From an uncultured SAR86 cluster bacterium (GTDB lineage Bacteria > Pseudomonadota > Gammaproteobacteria > Magnimaribacterales > D2472): a stretch of 64,000 nt of DNA. Every line of letters begins with the position of its first letter. Position 1 is the first letter of the stretch. The notes beneath the pieces are model-generated. The model made no database searches and was not told where the DNA came from. It was given only the letters and a program-made list of their open reading frames with translations. Positions 41,555 through 50,632 of the stretch are shown here, in pieces. Made by a program: the position numbers and the translations under genes. The stretch is from positions 146,506 through 210,505 of the forward strand of contig CACKPV010000002.1 of NCBI GenBank assembly GCA_902602185.1, written 5' to 3'.

Positions 41555-42227
41555 CCATTATAAATGTAAATCTATGGGGTACATCCTCAACCGGCACAGC
41601 TCTTCCATCAATAATCTTTGGTTTATATTTCAGCTTTAAGGCTGCTCTAGTGGAAGCAGAGTTAAAAATGGAGCAATCTCTAAAGACTGTACTTGGATCT
41701 CTTGGATCACCACATTTACCCTCAACCATTTCAACGTCTTCGATAGTACCAGATTCTGTAATTGTAAACTTCACAATAGCATATCCCTGTACACCTCTTT
41801 CTTGTGCTCTCCTTGGATATACTGGTTGAATCTTGAATAAAGGAATATACTCTCCGTCTCTAAAAAAAGTTCCGCTTGCTGCAAATTTTGCTTTAGGCTT
41901 TGATAAATTTACTTCCAAGCCCTGGGTTGGTTGTAAATCAAGTTCAGGTTGAGCTATGTCCTCAGGTTGCTCCTCTGGCTCATCAGGTTTATCAACATCA
42001 TCAACAAAAGTATCAATATCTCTTTCAGGCATTACAATATCAGCAAGTTTTACTGACTTGTCTTCCTCTAAAGCATCGTCTCCCAATGAAATCAATGCAA
42101 CCATTAAAACAAATAAAAAAAATGTTGTTGTTGCAGATAAAATAAAAACTGCTAAAAACTTATTGAACTCAAACAGTCTGATATACAGTGATTTAAGTGG
42201 ATAAAAAATATTACCTAATGCGTCCAT
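41544..42227 (-). CDS. tonB: TonB energy-transducing protein (TonB2 type)
   Basis: TonB links the proton-motive force of the inner membrane to outer-membrane TonB-dependent receptors. The 227-residue protein has one N-terminal helix (about 22-46), an acidic proline-containing linker (DDVDKPDEPEEQPEDIAQPE) and the C-terminal TonB fold with YPRRAQERGVQGYAIVKFTI, a strong family match. The linker is acidic rather than the Pro-Lys type of E. coli. It follows exbD by 8 bases. This type of TonB is used with TtpC and ExbB2/ExbD2. Confidence 0.93.
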   Translation of the reverse strand: MDALGNIFYPLKSLYIRLFEFNKFLAVFILSATTTFFLFVLMVALISLGDDALEEDKSVKLADIVMPERDIDTFVDDVDKPDEPEEQPEDIAQPELDLQPTQGLEVNLSKPKAKFAASGTFFRDGEYIPLFKIQPVYPRRAQERGVQGYAIVKFTITESGTIEDVEMVEGKCGDPRDPSTVFRDCSIFNSASTRAALKLKYKPKIIDGRAVPVEDVPHRFTFIMDDA

Positions 42228-42235
42228 AAAAAAAA

Positions 42236-42646
42236 CTATTTAGGTTCTGAAGCTAAAGATATAGCTGAAACACCAGCCTCACGAGCACCATCCATTACCT
42301 TTATAATAGTGTCAGCAACAGCTTTTTCATCAGCCTGAATGACTACTGAGCCTTTTGGATTATCAGCTAGTAACTTTACAACATTTGCTTTCACTTGACG
42401 AACATCTATTCTTCTACCATCCATCCAAACTTCACCAGTTGGTCCAACTGCAATGAGAATTGCTGCATTTTCCTGAGTTTCAGCAGTCTCGGAGTCAGGT
42501 CGATTAATTTCTAATCCTGGCTCCTTTATAAAGTTTGCAGTTACAATGAAAAATATAAGCATAATAAATACCACATCCAGCATCGGTGTGATATTTATCT
42601 CACTTTCTTCTTCTTGTACTGCTGTTGAAATTGCATTTCTTCTCAC
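42236..42646 (-). CDS. exbD: Biopolymer transport protein ExbD
   Basis: ExbD is a proton-channel subunit of the TonB complex. The 136-residue protein has one helix with the essential Asp in INITPMLDVVFIMLIFFIVT. The periplasmic domain follows with NPKGSVVIQADEKA, which is conserved in the family. It starts 9 bases after the upstream ExbB2-like gene and tonB is next. The proton channel is shared with the two ExbB-type genes. Confidence 0.94.
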   Translation of the reverse strand: MRRNAISTAVQEEESEINITPMLDVVFIMLIFFIVTANFIKEPGLEINRPDSETAETQENAAILIAVGPTGEVWMDGRRIDVRQVKANVVKLLADNPKGSVVIQADEKAVADTIIKVMDGAREAGVSAISLASEPK

Positions 42647-42655
42647 GATATTCTC

Positions 42656-43180
42656 CTATGCTCTTTTAATTGTATCTTCAAGACCTGACAAATGTCTCTC
42701 ACTCACAGTATTTATATATATTGTTGCAAAGATGCCTGACAAGGCAACAACCATACCTGCCATTGTTGGTAAGGTTGCTTTTGAAACACCTCCAGCCATT
42801 GCTCGTGCATCACCCCCACCACTAAAAGCCATAACCTGAAAAACTTCTATCATTCCTGTAACAGTTCCCAATAGTCCGAATAAAGGTGCAAGTGCAATAC
42901 AAGTTTTAATGAGAGTTAGATTTTTATTTACAGATTGCTTAGCTTCTGCCAAATATTTTTCTCTAATCTGAAGTGCATGCCAAGAAGTTTTATCTTCTCT
43001 TCCATTCCATTTATCAGCAAGGGATTGAAGGAATAAGTTGTGAGCATGCGATAAATAATAGATTCGCTCAAAAATTAATCCCCACATTAGAAATACCAGA
43101 AAGGCTATCAACCAAAGCACACTGCCACCCGCTTCCATAAAGTCACGGATCGATATCAGGGCTTCAGTAAAATAGTACAT
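42656..43180 (-). CDS. exbB: ExbB-type proton channel protein (ExbB2)
   Basis: This is a 174-residue ExbB/TolQ/MotA-family channel subunit. Three helices are visible, the last two around LFGLLGTVTGMIEVFQVMAF and TMAGMVVALSGIFATIY, the family signature. The short form with a single proton-channel domain corresponds to ExbB2 of Vibrio TonB2 systems. It lies 3 bases after the ttpC-like gene and 9 bases before exbD. Confidence 0.93.
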   Translation of the reverse strand: MYYFTEALISIRDFMEAGGSVLWLIAFLVFLMWGLIFERIYYLSHAHNLFLQSLADKWNGREDKTSWHALQIREKYLAEAKQSVNKNLTLIKTCIALAPLFGLLGTVTGMIEVFQVMAFSGGGDARAMAGGVSKATLPTMAGMVVALSGIFATIYINTVSERHLSGLEDTIKRA

Positions 43181-43183
43181 CTT

Positions 43184-44572
43184 TTACTTTTCTGCTCTCT
43201 CAGCAAGTATTCCTGTACTTTGCTCTTCTAAAACTCCAACTATCTCTCTTGCAGATGAGTTGGCAAAAGAATGAAGAAGCGTTGTTGGTATAGCTACAAG
43301 GAGTCCCAACACTGTTGTTACCAAAGCTTGTGAAATACCACCAGCCATTAATTTTGGATCACCTGTGCCGTACAGAGTGATTTGTTGGAAAGTTACAATC
43401 ATCCCTGTGACTGTTCCTAAAAGACCTGCCAGAGGTGCAACAACAGAGATAATCTTCACCACACCGATATACCTTTCGATGTCCGGTCTTTCAGCCATAA
43501 TTGCTTCTGCAAGCTTTAACTCCAGAGTGTCGATATCCTTTTCAAAATTATCTTCTCCAACTTTTAAAACTCTTCCTAGTGGGTTCTCATTACTTAAAGT
43601 TTCAGATTTTGCTTGCTTTCTAACAGCTGTTCCAGTTTTATATAAAGTAAAAAGTTTATAAAATGCTAATAAAACACCCAAGGCACCAACTGCAATAATA
43701 GCCCAACCAATTTCACGACCCTGTTGAGCTCTTTCATACAAACTTGGTGTTTGAATTAAGTTCGCAAGTAAACTTCCACCGGTTGGCCCAGTGGGATCAA
43801 TCCCAAAACCAACCTGCTCTCCAGAAGCTGCACTGCCTATGGCATTTGCAGATTTTGTATAACGTCTTTCTGGTTGTCTTGGAAGAAAAGCATATTGACC
43901 TTTAGATGCTGCAAACTCCAAATATTTACCATCACAGACTGCATTGAAGAGCCCAACTCTCGTAACATCACATGATGTAGTTTCTCCATCAACATCAATT
44001 ACAGTAGCCTCAAAAGAAACAATCTCACTGCCAGCAACCATTTCTTGTTGTAATTCGAACCATAATCTCTCTATTTCAGAGATCGTAGGTAATTCAGTTG
44101 TTTCAGACATTTTAGCAGTCAATTCATTCAAAAAATTTACCCTGTCCATGGTATATTGTGCAGAAGATAAAGAGCCACCAAATTGCACAGCAGCTTCACC
44201 AGATGTGCTTTGTAAATGTCCAAATAATTCTACTAAAGAACCAAGCTCTTTCATGTAAGCTTCTTCCTTGACTCTAAGGATTTCTTCGTTCTTTTTGTAT
44301 TCAGCTTCAAGTTGATCAGCTATTCTTTCTTGATTAGCCAATTCTCTTTTTTCTGCTGCAAGGATTGCTGCCTGCTCATTTTTATTTGCTAAAAATTCAG
44401 CTTCTCTTCGTGCATTTTCATTTTGTTCACTAACTTGCCCCTCTTTTACTAAATTCAATAATTGTTGGACATTGGAAGGAGTATCTGCTTCGACTGCCTC
44501 TTGCGCAATAGAAAAACTTGGGACGTGTAAAAGCAAAATCCCAGTAAGCATATATTTAGTCAGAAACTTCAT
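43184..44572 (-). CDS. TtpC-like MotA/TolQ/ExbB fusion protein
   Basis: This 462-residue protein has a signal peptide (ending near SIAQ), an N-terminal periplasmic coiled coil rich in Glu/Ala/Arg (about 45-130), a central periplasmic domain with two cysteines, and a C-terminal ExbB domain with APLAGLLGTVTGMIVTFQQI. The same arrangement occurs in TtpC of Vibrio TonB2 systems, which is needed for siderophore uptake there. It overlaps the DUF3450 gene by 4 bases. It is the second gene of the operon. Confidence 0.88.
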   Translation of the reverse strand: MKFLTKYMLTGILLLHVPSFSIAQEAVEADTPSNVQQLLNLVKEGQVSEQNENARREAEFLANKNEQAAILAAEKRELANQERIADQLEAEYKKNEEILRVKEEAYMKELGSLVELFGHLQSTSGEAAVQFGGSLSSAQYTMDRVNFLNELTAKMSETTELPTISEIERLWFELQQEMVAGSEIVSFEATVIDVDGETTSCDVTRVGLFNAVCDGKYLEFAASKGQYAFLPRQPERRYTKSANAIGSAASGEQVGFGIDPTGPTGGSLLANLIQTPSLYERAQQGREIGWAIIAVGALGVLLAFYKLFTLYKTGTAVRKQAKSETLSNENPLGRVLKVGEDNFEKDIDTLELKLAEAIMAERPDIERYIGVVKIISVVAPLAGLLGTVTGMIVTFQQITLYGTGDPKLMAGGISQALVTTVLGLLVAIPTTLLHSFANSSAREIVGVLEEQSTGILAERAEK

Positions 44573-45318
44573 CGTGCCCCTCCTTTTACTACAGGAAGAA
44601 GTAACATGTCAGTGGGTGCAAGTTTTTTAGCCATCCTAATTCCATCTCTAATTGCTGTTCGATAACCGGATAATTCTTCCCAGTCTCCAGTTTCCATATT
44701 CCAATAGCCACTTTGTTGCTCATCTTTAGTTTGATAGAACATGCCTACCCTTCCAATTACAAGGATATTAACTACCATTTCTTTATCATCTATGATTTCT
44801 GTACTTTCGTATGAAGAAATCTTTCTGCCATACTCGGCTTCGATGTTGTAAGCTTCCAAAATTTGTCTGACCTGTTCAGATGCTGTCACTTTGGGGTTTG
44901 CAAGTGATCCCCTAACAAGGTCTATTCTCTCTTGTCTTTCATCCTTGTAAAAAGGGAGGTCCATATTGACAAAAATCTCCAACCCTTCAAGCATTTTTTC
45001 GGCAAGTGGCGGTATTTGTCTCTGCATAACAACTACCTGTACAAGTTGCTCATCAAGTTTATCCATTAGGTCTAATTGTGCTTGGATCTGAATGCGTTTT
45101 TGAGCATTGTAAAGCTTCAAACCTTCAACTTGTTTAGATACAACTTTATATTCGTTGACAATTTTGTCGGTCTGTTTTTCTGTGCTATCGATTTTGTCTT
45201 GTGAAACCGCACTTAGACTAGAATTTTCTCTTCCAACTTCAAGTACAGAGTCCATGTCTGATGCAGATAAATAAAATCCGCAGACAAAAACGAACACTAA
45301 TGTTATATGTTTTAACAT
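44569..45318 (-). CDS. DUF3450 family protein
   Basis: DUF3450 proteins are exported coiled-coil proteins found upstream of ttpC in TonB2-type operons. This one has 249 residues, a signal peptide (MLKHITLVFVFVCGFYLSAS), a long coiled coil (about 40-125) and a C-terminal domain with GRVGMFYQTKDEQQSGYWN. GGGAG lies 7 bases before the ATG. It is the first gene of the TonB operon, so the promoter should lie in 45319-45417. Confidence 0.87.
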   Translation of the reverse strand: MLKHITLVFVFVCGFYLSASDMDSVLEVGRENSSLSAVSQDKIDSTEKQTDKIVNEYKVVSKQVEGLKLYNAQKRIQIQAQLDLMDKLDEQLVQVVVMQRQIPPLAEKMLEGLEIFVNMDLPFYKDERQERIDLVRGSLANPKVTASEQVRQILEAYNIEAEYGRKISSYESTEIIDDKEMVVNILVIGRVGMFYQTKDEQQSGYWNMETGDWEELSGYRTAIRDGIRMAKKLAPTDMLLLPVVKGGAR

Positions 45319-45417
45319 CGGAATTCTCCCTTTTGGTCAATATGTCAGATTATTCTAACAATGATTCTCTAAACCGCAAAAATTAATTTCCCAGAGTGTC
45401 GCTAATTATTGAAAACT

Positions 45418-46248
45418 TTATGAAAATATTTTAGGGAAGAAAATTGGTGTTGATGCCTTATAACTTTCATATTCTGTCTGACCTCCCCATTTAGTGTCAG
45501 CTCGGTCTTCAAGAATACGAACTCCACTTACAAAATAAATTAATACAAACGTAAAAATAGGAGAAATCAATGTTACCAATTGAATGCCCTCTAAAACTGG
45601 AGCTCCCATCAATGCAATCCCTATCCATAAAACAATTTCTCCAAAGTAATTAGGATGACGAGATTTAGACCATAACCCTGTCGTTATAAAAGCATCTTGA
45701 TTGTGTGCAAGCGATCTAAAATCCGTTTTTTGCTTGTCGGCAACAACTTCAATCACAAACCCAAGGAGAAAAATACTAAATCCTATCAAGACAATGGGTA
45801 ATTCTACTCTTTGTGAAGCTATTGCGGTCCAGGCACTAAGAGCACAAATTGCAACCCATAAGCCTTGGGTAGTCCAAGCAGCAAAAAAACTTGAAGGCTT
45901 AATTTTGATTTCACTAAAGCGCTTATCTTGGCCATCTTTGAGAACCCTCTTAAATAAGAAATTCCCAAGTCGAATAGCCCAGATTAAAATAGCAAAAACA
46001 ATTAATAAGCTTGGAGAAAATGTCAATCCATAAGTGGCAATATAAATAAAAGAGGTGATTCCAATATAGGTAAGTGAACCAGCCAAATCATAAAACTTTT
46101 CCGTCTTTGCAAGAGCTGCAGGTATGAAAGTAATCCACATAATTAAGAAAACATACAAAATCGCATCTTGCACTAAAACTGATTTCGAGACGAACCCCAA
46201 ACCATAACAAAAACCGAATAATAAAATTGATATAAGAATATTTTTCAT
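45418..46248 (-). CDS. DUF1295 / steroid 5-alpha-reductase-like membrane protein
   Basis: A 276-residue integral membrane protein with seven or so helices. The C-terminal signature SRHPNYFGEIVLWIGIALMG is that of the DUF1295/ICMT-like family, which uses NADPH or AdoMet on lipid or isoprenoid substrates; the substrate is unknown. I start it at the ATG at 46248, whose ATGA overlaps the stop of the small upstream gene. A TTG two codons earlier is also in frame. A related role in lipid modification is possible, but nothing nearby tests it. Confidence 0.82.
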   Translation of the reverse strand: MKNILISILLFGFCYGLGFVSKSVLVQDAILYVFLIMWITFIPAALAKTEKFYDLAGSLTYIGITSFIYIATYGLTFSPSLLIVFAILIWAIRLGNFLFKRVLKDGQDKRFSEIKIKPSSFFAAWTTQGLWVAICALSAWTAIASQRVELPIVLIGFSIFLLGFVIEVVADKQKTDFRSLAHNQDAFITTGLWSKSRHPNYFGEIVLWIGIALMGAPVLEGIQLVTLISPIFTFVLIYFVSGVRILEDRADTKWGGQTEYESYKASTPIFFPKIFS

Positions 46249-46532
46249 TGCCAAAATATATTACAACCCTGCTTGTCTTTTTTTTCAACTCCACCCTGAT
46301 ACTCTTGTTTCGTATTTCCAATTATCTCCAGCAATTTTTGATGAAAAATAGTAAGTTTAATCCACCTTGGACCTTTGGGAAGAAACAATACGATTGTAAG
46401 GATTGAACCAACAATTAATAGGAAGTTTTCTAATAACTGTGAAACTACATTTTGTGATGATTTATCTGGAAGAGAAATTCCCAAAATAGCTATTATTAGA
46501 AACCAGTATAGGAATCTTGCTAAAAATGTCAT
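46245..46532 (-). CDS. Small two-helix membrane protein, coupled to the DUF1295 gene
   Basis: A 95-residue protein with two hydrophobic helices (about residues 3-22 and 33-52) and a charged tail. I do not recognise it. Its TGA stop overlaps the ATG of the DUF1295 gene (ATGA), which supports it being real and co-translated. It diverges from efp. Confidence 0.55.
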   Translation of the reverse strand: MTFLARFLYWFLIIAILGISLPDKSSQNVVSQLLENFLLIVGSILTIVLFLPKGPRWIKLTIFHQKLLEIIGNTKQEYQGGVEKKDKQGCNIFWQ

Positions 46533-46627
46533 TAATGTATTAGAAATTAGTTTCTTTTCGAAGGCAAGTATGATGAGGAAAAATTTGTTTGTCTCAATAG
46601 TTGCATTAAAATGAGTTATCTTAAATC

Positions 46628-47188
46628 ATGAAAATATCTACTAATCAATTACGAGTCGGTTCGAAGCTATTATTAGATGGCGCTCCATGCTCTGTCTTGA
46701 ATCATGAATTTCACAAGCCAGGCAAAGGACAAGCAGTCATGAGAGTCAAATATAGAAATTTATTGACAGGCAATGTTAATGAAAAAACTTTTAAGTCTGG
46801 AGAAAATATCGAAATTGCAGAGGTAATTACAAAAACATTGAATTATCTTTATAACGACGGTAACTCATGGTTTTTTATGGATAATGATTCATTTGAGCAA
46901 ATTGAAATTCCTAGAAATATTTTAGGTGAAAATACGAGTTGGCTTATTGGTGAAGAAACCTGTGAAATTATTCTGTGGAATGATGCAGCAATATCTGTAA
47001 CTGTCCCCAAATACGTTCACTTAAAAGTCACAAGTTCTGAGCCTGGGATAAAAGGAGATACTGTATCAGGGGCACAAAAGCCTGCAACATTGGAAACCGG
47101 AATCACTATTCAGGTACCGCTTTTTATCGAGGAGGGAGAGATAGTCAAAGTTGATACCGAAAAACGTATTTATGCTGGCAGGCAATAG
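46628..47188 (+). CDS. efp: Elongation factor P
   Basis: EF-P relieves ribosome stalling at polyproline. The 186-residue protein has three domains. The lysine for post-translational modification (beta-lysyl or other) is in the loop HKPGKGQAVMRVKYRNL. The central part is EKTFKSGENIEIAEV and the C-terminus holds EPGIKGDTVSGAQKPATLE. The modifying enzymes (EpmA/EpmB) are not in the window. It is followed directly, with no gap, by argS. Confidence 0.96.
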   Translation: MKISTNQLRVGSKLLLDGAPCSVLNHEFHKPGKGQAVMRVKYRNLLTGNVNEKTFKSGENIEIAEVITKTLNYLYNDGNSWFFMDNDSFEQIEIPRNILGENTSWLIGEETCEIILWNDAAISVTVPKYVHLKVTSSEPGIKGDTVSGAQKPATLETGITIQVPLFIEEGEIVKVDTEKRIYAGRQ

Positions 47189-48910
47189 ATGATCATTGAA
47201 ACCAAAAAAGTTGTGAAATCTTTCATTGATGAAAACTTCAAAGATCACAGCATTGAATTTGAAGTAACGATACCTGAGGATATTTCAAAAGGAAATCTCA
47301 CCTGTAATGCTGCACTTATACTTGCCAACAGAGTTAAACTTCAACCCCATGAAGTGGCTGAACAATTGGTAAAACCACTGGAAAAGCAAGATTTTATAAA
47401 TAAAGTTGAGGTAGCAGGACCAGGTTTCATCAATATATTTTTAACTGATGATGCTTTTTTAAATGTGGTAAAAGAAATCAGAGAAGATATTACTCAACTC
47501 ATCACACAAGTAGAGAAACCAGAAAAAATTCTTATTGAATTTGTATCTTCAAATCCCACTGGACCACTCCATGTCGGCCATGGCAGAGGTGGTGTTTATG
47601 GTGACACAATCGCAAGATTATTGAGACTTAAAGGCCATAAGATACACACAGAATATTATGTGAATGATGCGGGCCGACAAATGGATATCCTAACTGCAAG
47701 TGTTTGGTTTCGCATTGCAGGAATTGATGATAACGAATTTCCTGCAAGTGGTTACAAAGGAACATACATAAAAAATATTGCAACTAGGTGGGGTGATAAT
47801 AATGTTGACTCCTCCATTGTTGATGAGATCCAGAAATTAATTTCATTTAAAGATTTGCCTGAAGACGATGAAGAGAGAATTGATTTTTTAATTGAACAAC
47901 TTAAATTAATAACTGAAAGTTCTTGGGGTGCTGTCAAAAATTTGGCGCTTGAAAGTATGCTAGATTCCATTCAAGATGATTTATCTTCATTTGGTATAAA
48001 TTTTGATTTATGGTTCAGTGAATCAACATTGCTTGAACCATCTTTAACTACAAAATCAAAATTCCAACTAATGAAAGATAGTCTCAAGGAAGATGATTTT
48101 GAAATAGATGCTAGTGGCAACGTTTGGTTTCTTTCTACTAATTATGGTGATGATAAAGATCGTGTACTGATTAGAGACGATGGGAGGCCCACTTATTTTG
48201 GAACTGATGTGGCCTATCACCTAGATAAACTGCAAAGAGGTTTTGATACTTTAATCAATATATGGGGTTCGGATCATCATGGTTACATCAAAAGAATTGC
48301 AGCTTCCATCCAGTCACTTGGTTATGATTCTTCACAATTCAAAGTCCAGTTAGTGCAGTTTGCTAACCTAATTAAAGACGGTTCTAAAATAAAGATGTCT
48401 ACCAGAAGTGGCAATTTTTATTCATTATCTAAACTCATTGATGAAGTTGGCAAAGATGCGGCAAGATTCTTTTATCTCTTCAAGCAAGCCGACCAACACA
48501 TGGATTTTGATGTAGACATGGCAGTTTCAAATTCAAAGGAAAATCCTTTTTATTATATCCAGTATGGTCATGCCAGAATTTGTTCCCTACAGGCAAAAGC
48601 AAATCTTGCGAATACAGAAGTCGGCTCACTCAATCTAGAACATTTGCCAAACTCTTGTCTTTCGATCGTGCACGAATTATCAAAATTTCCAATGATATTT
48701 GATCAAGCCTGCCATAAATTGACTCCGCATTTGCTCATTTTTTATTTGCGAGATTTAACTGCACTATTTCATCGTTTTTATAATGAACATAATATTTTGG
48801 ATGCTCCAAATGAAGAAAAAATTGCAATCTTACAAGTCTTGGATGCTGTGAAAAAAACAATTAGTTTTACATTCAGCACTTTGGGAATAAAAGCTTTAGA
48901 ATCAATGTAA
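47189..48910 (+). CDS. argS: Arginyl-tRNA synthetase
   Basis: Class I aminoacyl-tRNA synthetase of 573 residues charging tRNA-Arg. The HIGH-like motif is in FVSSNPTGPLHVGHGRGGVY (about residues 115-134), and the KMSKS-like motif is KMSTRSGNFY (about 408-417). The Arg-specific N-terminal domain (Add-1) opens the protein and the anticodon-binding helical domain ends it. It starts one base after the efp stop, and the next gene starts one base after its own stop, so the three form an operon. Confidence 0.97.
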   Translation: MIIETKKVVKSFIDENFKDHSIEFEVTIPEDISKGNLTCNAALILANRVKLQPHEVAEQLVKPLEKQDFINKVEVAGPGFINIFLTDDAFLNVVKEIREDITQLITQVEKPEKILIEFVSSNPTGPLHVGHGRGGVYGDTIARLLRLKGHKIHTEYYVNDAGRQMDILTASVWFRIAGIDDNEFPASGYKGTYIKNIATRWGDNNVDSSIVDEIQKLISFKDLPEDDEERIDFLIEQLKLITESSWGAVKNLALESMLDSIQDDLSSFGINFDLWFSESTLLEPSLTTKSKFQLMKDSLKEDDFEIDASGNVWFLSTNYGDDKDRVLIRDDGRPTYFGTDVAYHLDKLQRGFDTLINIWGSDHHGYIKRIAASIQSLGYDSSQFKVQLVQFANLIKDGSKIKMSTRSGNFYSLSKLIDEVGKDAARFFYLFKQADQHMDFDVDMAVSNSKENPFYYIQYGHARICSLQAKANLANTEVGSLNLEHLPNSCLSIVHELSKFPMIFDQACHKLTPHLLIFYLRDLTALFHRFYNEHNILDAPNEEKIAILQVLDAVKKTISFTFSTLGIKALESM

Positions 48911-49426
48911 ATGAAAGATTTTGCTCAAAAAAAATCGTCAACAAAAAAGGCATCTCGGGCAAGAAAAAACCAAGAGCTTCCTCCTGTACCTATTCGACTG
49001 GTCTTAATTTTACTTTTAATACCCATCTGTTTAATCATCATCTCAAATGTGGTTTTCCCAAATATTTCCAAAGAAGCAAAAGATACAGCCATTACAAAGG
49101 ATATAACTTTTACTTTTGAATCTGATCTTAAGGATGAGCAGTTTATGCTGGAATTAGAAAGTTCTATGCCTAACACCGTTTGTGATTATGAGATTCAAGT
49201 AGAAACTTATGGTCAGGAAAAATATGCTCAGGAGACTTTGCAAAAGGTTTTGGATTTAGGTTTTGATGCCTACATCATGGATGTAATTTCGAGAAAAGAG
49301 GGTAAAGTCTTCCATCGAGTAATGATTCGTTCGATCAAAAACTTGTCAGATACCAATAATGCGAGGGAGCAACTTATCAGAGCAGATTTCCTCCCTTTGA
49401 TCAGGACCAAATGCAGTCAGAATTGA
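48911..49426 (+). CDS. SPOR-domain-like protein
   Basis: A 171-residue inner-membrane protein with a basic cytoplasmic tail (KKSSTKKASRARKNQEL), one helix (about 30-50) and a periplasmic part. The C-terminal 70 residues (YEIQVETYGQEKYAQETLQK and DVISRKEGKVFHRVMIRS) resemble a SPOR peptidoglycan-binding domain. The position after argS is where many Gammaproteobacteria have an FtsN-like SPOR gene. A role in division is likely but not proven. It overlaps yggS by 16 bases. Confidence 0.75.
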   Translation: MKDFAQKKSSTKKASRARKNQELPPVPIRLVLILLLIPICLIIISNVVFPNISKEAKDTAITKDITFTFESDLKDEQFMLELESSMPNTVCDYEIQVETYGQEKYAQETLQKVLDLGFDAYIMDVISRKEGKVFHRVMIRSIKNLSDTNNAREQLIRADFLPLIRTKCSQN

Positions 49427-50085
49427 AAAAACGTTTTGAGGATTTTCAAAAAATCTTAGATACAATTTCAATCAAATCAAACTATGTTGATGTGATTGCA
49501 GTTTCAAAAAAGCAATCAATAGAGAAAATCAAAATATTAAAAGCTCTAGGAATTAAGAAATTTGGAGAGAACTATGCTCAAGAACTCTCTCAAAAAGCTG
49601 AATTGTTGAAAGGATCTAATTTAGAATGGCATTTTATTGGCCCGATTCAATCCAATAAATGTGATCAAATTGTCAAACATAGCTCCTTAATACATTCGGT
49701 AGCTCGAGAAAAAATTGTTAAATGTTTAAATCAGTCTGCTACCAAGTGTAAGAAGGTACAAAAAGTATTAATTCAAGTAAATATTGAGAATGAACCTACA
49801 AAATCTGGTGTTCAAAAACATGAGCTGAAGAACTTCATTGATTTAGTAAATGACCATAAAAATTTGGAACTGCATGGTCTAATGTTTCTACCTGATATTT
49901 CAAAAAATGATGCATCCCAATTACAGACTATGCAAGAATGTTTTGAGCTGTTTAGCACGATGAAAAAATATTCAACAAAATTAGAGAAACTGTCTCTCGG
50001 TACTTCGCAAGATTTCGAAAAAGCACTTAAACAAGGATCAAATATGATCAGAGTTGGAGAAATTCTCTTTGGCCCTCGTCCCTAA
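49411..50085 (+). CDS. yggS: PLP homeostasis protein (YggS/PLPBP)
   Basis: YggS binds pyridoxal phosphate and controls its free level; it has no enzyme activity known. The 224-residue TIM barrel carries the PLP lysine in VIAVSKKQSIEKI (first or second K). Other marks are IKKFGENYAQEL, LEWHFIGPIQSNK and SLGTSQDFEKAL near the phosphate-binding end. It overlaps the SPOR gene by 16 bases and precedes yggT by 32 bases, the usual gammaproteobacterial pair. Confidence 0.95.
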   Translation: MQSELKKRFEDFQKILDTISIKSNYVDVIAVSKKQSIEKIKILKALGIKKFGENYAQELSQKAELLKGSNLEWHFIGPIQSNKCDQIVKHSSLIHSVAREKIVKCLNQSATKCKKVQKVLIQVNIENEPTKSGVQKHELKNFIDLVNDHKNLELHGLMFLPDISKNDASQLQTMQECFELFSTMKKYSTKLEKLSLGTSQDFEKALKQGSNMIRVGEILFGPRP

Positions 50086-50117
50086 AAGTTTATAATCACC
50101 ATCTTTATAAGAAAAAT

Positions 50118-50630
50118 ATGAATAATTTCTTAGAATTACTAATGACAGTGTTGACTTTTATTGCAGTTATTTATTCGTCATTTGCTGCTTTTAAAGTCGA
50201 TTATTACAACCCAATTGTGAAAATTTTTGTTAGTTTGATAATGCCCTTCTCAAAATTATTATTTTTTTTAAATCCCTTTTTAGTTGGTCTGATTGCTGGA
50301 ATGATATTCTCATTTTTCGGTCTTTATATAAGTGCGGGCTCAGCTTATGAAATAAGTTACATTATCGGATTAAGTTTTTTTAATGTTTTAATTATTTTTT
50401 TCAAAGTACTTTTTTATTTTGTCATCGGAGGGGTTATTAAAAGTTGGGTAGCACCTTTCACCGATCACCCTTTAGGTCAAATTGTTGAGGATGTCTCAAG
50501 TGGTATCCTAAAACCTTTTCGGGCAATTACTCCTTCTTTTGGAGGTTTAGATTTTTCTCCAATATTTGCTTTTATTATTCTTAATATGATAAATGGTATG
50601 TTAATAGGTATAGCTAATGCTGTTCTTTAA
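50118..50630 (+). CDS. yggT: YggT family membrane protein
   Basis: A 170-residue inner-membrane protein with five or so helices. The family segment with P-x-x-x-H occurs as VAPFTDHPLGQIVEDVSSGI, followed by LKPFRAITPSFGGLDFSPIF. YggT-type proteins are linked to osmotic or potassium response and to cell division in other bacteria (YlmG). It follows yggS and precedes metX with 2 bases between, as in many Gammaproteobacteria. Confidence 0.9.
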   Translation: MNNFLELLMTVLTFIAVIYSSFAAFKVDYYNPIVKIFVSLIMPFSKLLFFLNPFLVGLIAGMIFSFFGLYISAGSAYEISYIIGLSFFNVLIIFFKVLFYFVIGGVIKSWVAPFTDHPLGQIVEDVSSGILKPFRAITPSFGGLDFSPIFAFIILNMINGMLIGIANAVL

Positions 50631-50632
50631 CG

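Noticed and set aside
43365..44258. Open frames antisense to the TtpC-like gene
   Set aside because: They mirror the codon bias of the coding strand and have no independent support; the opposite-strand ExbB gene is certain.
45319..45417. A Fur box upstream of the TonB operon
   Set aside because: A GAATCATT half-site can be seen, but the matching second half is absent, so I do not call it an operator.
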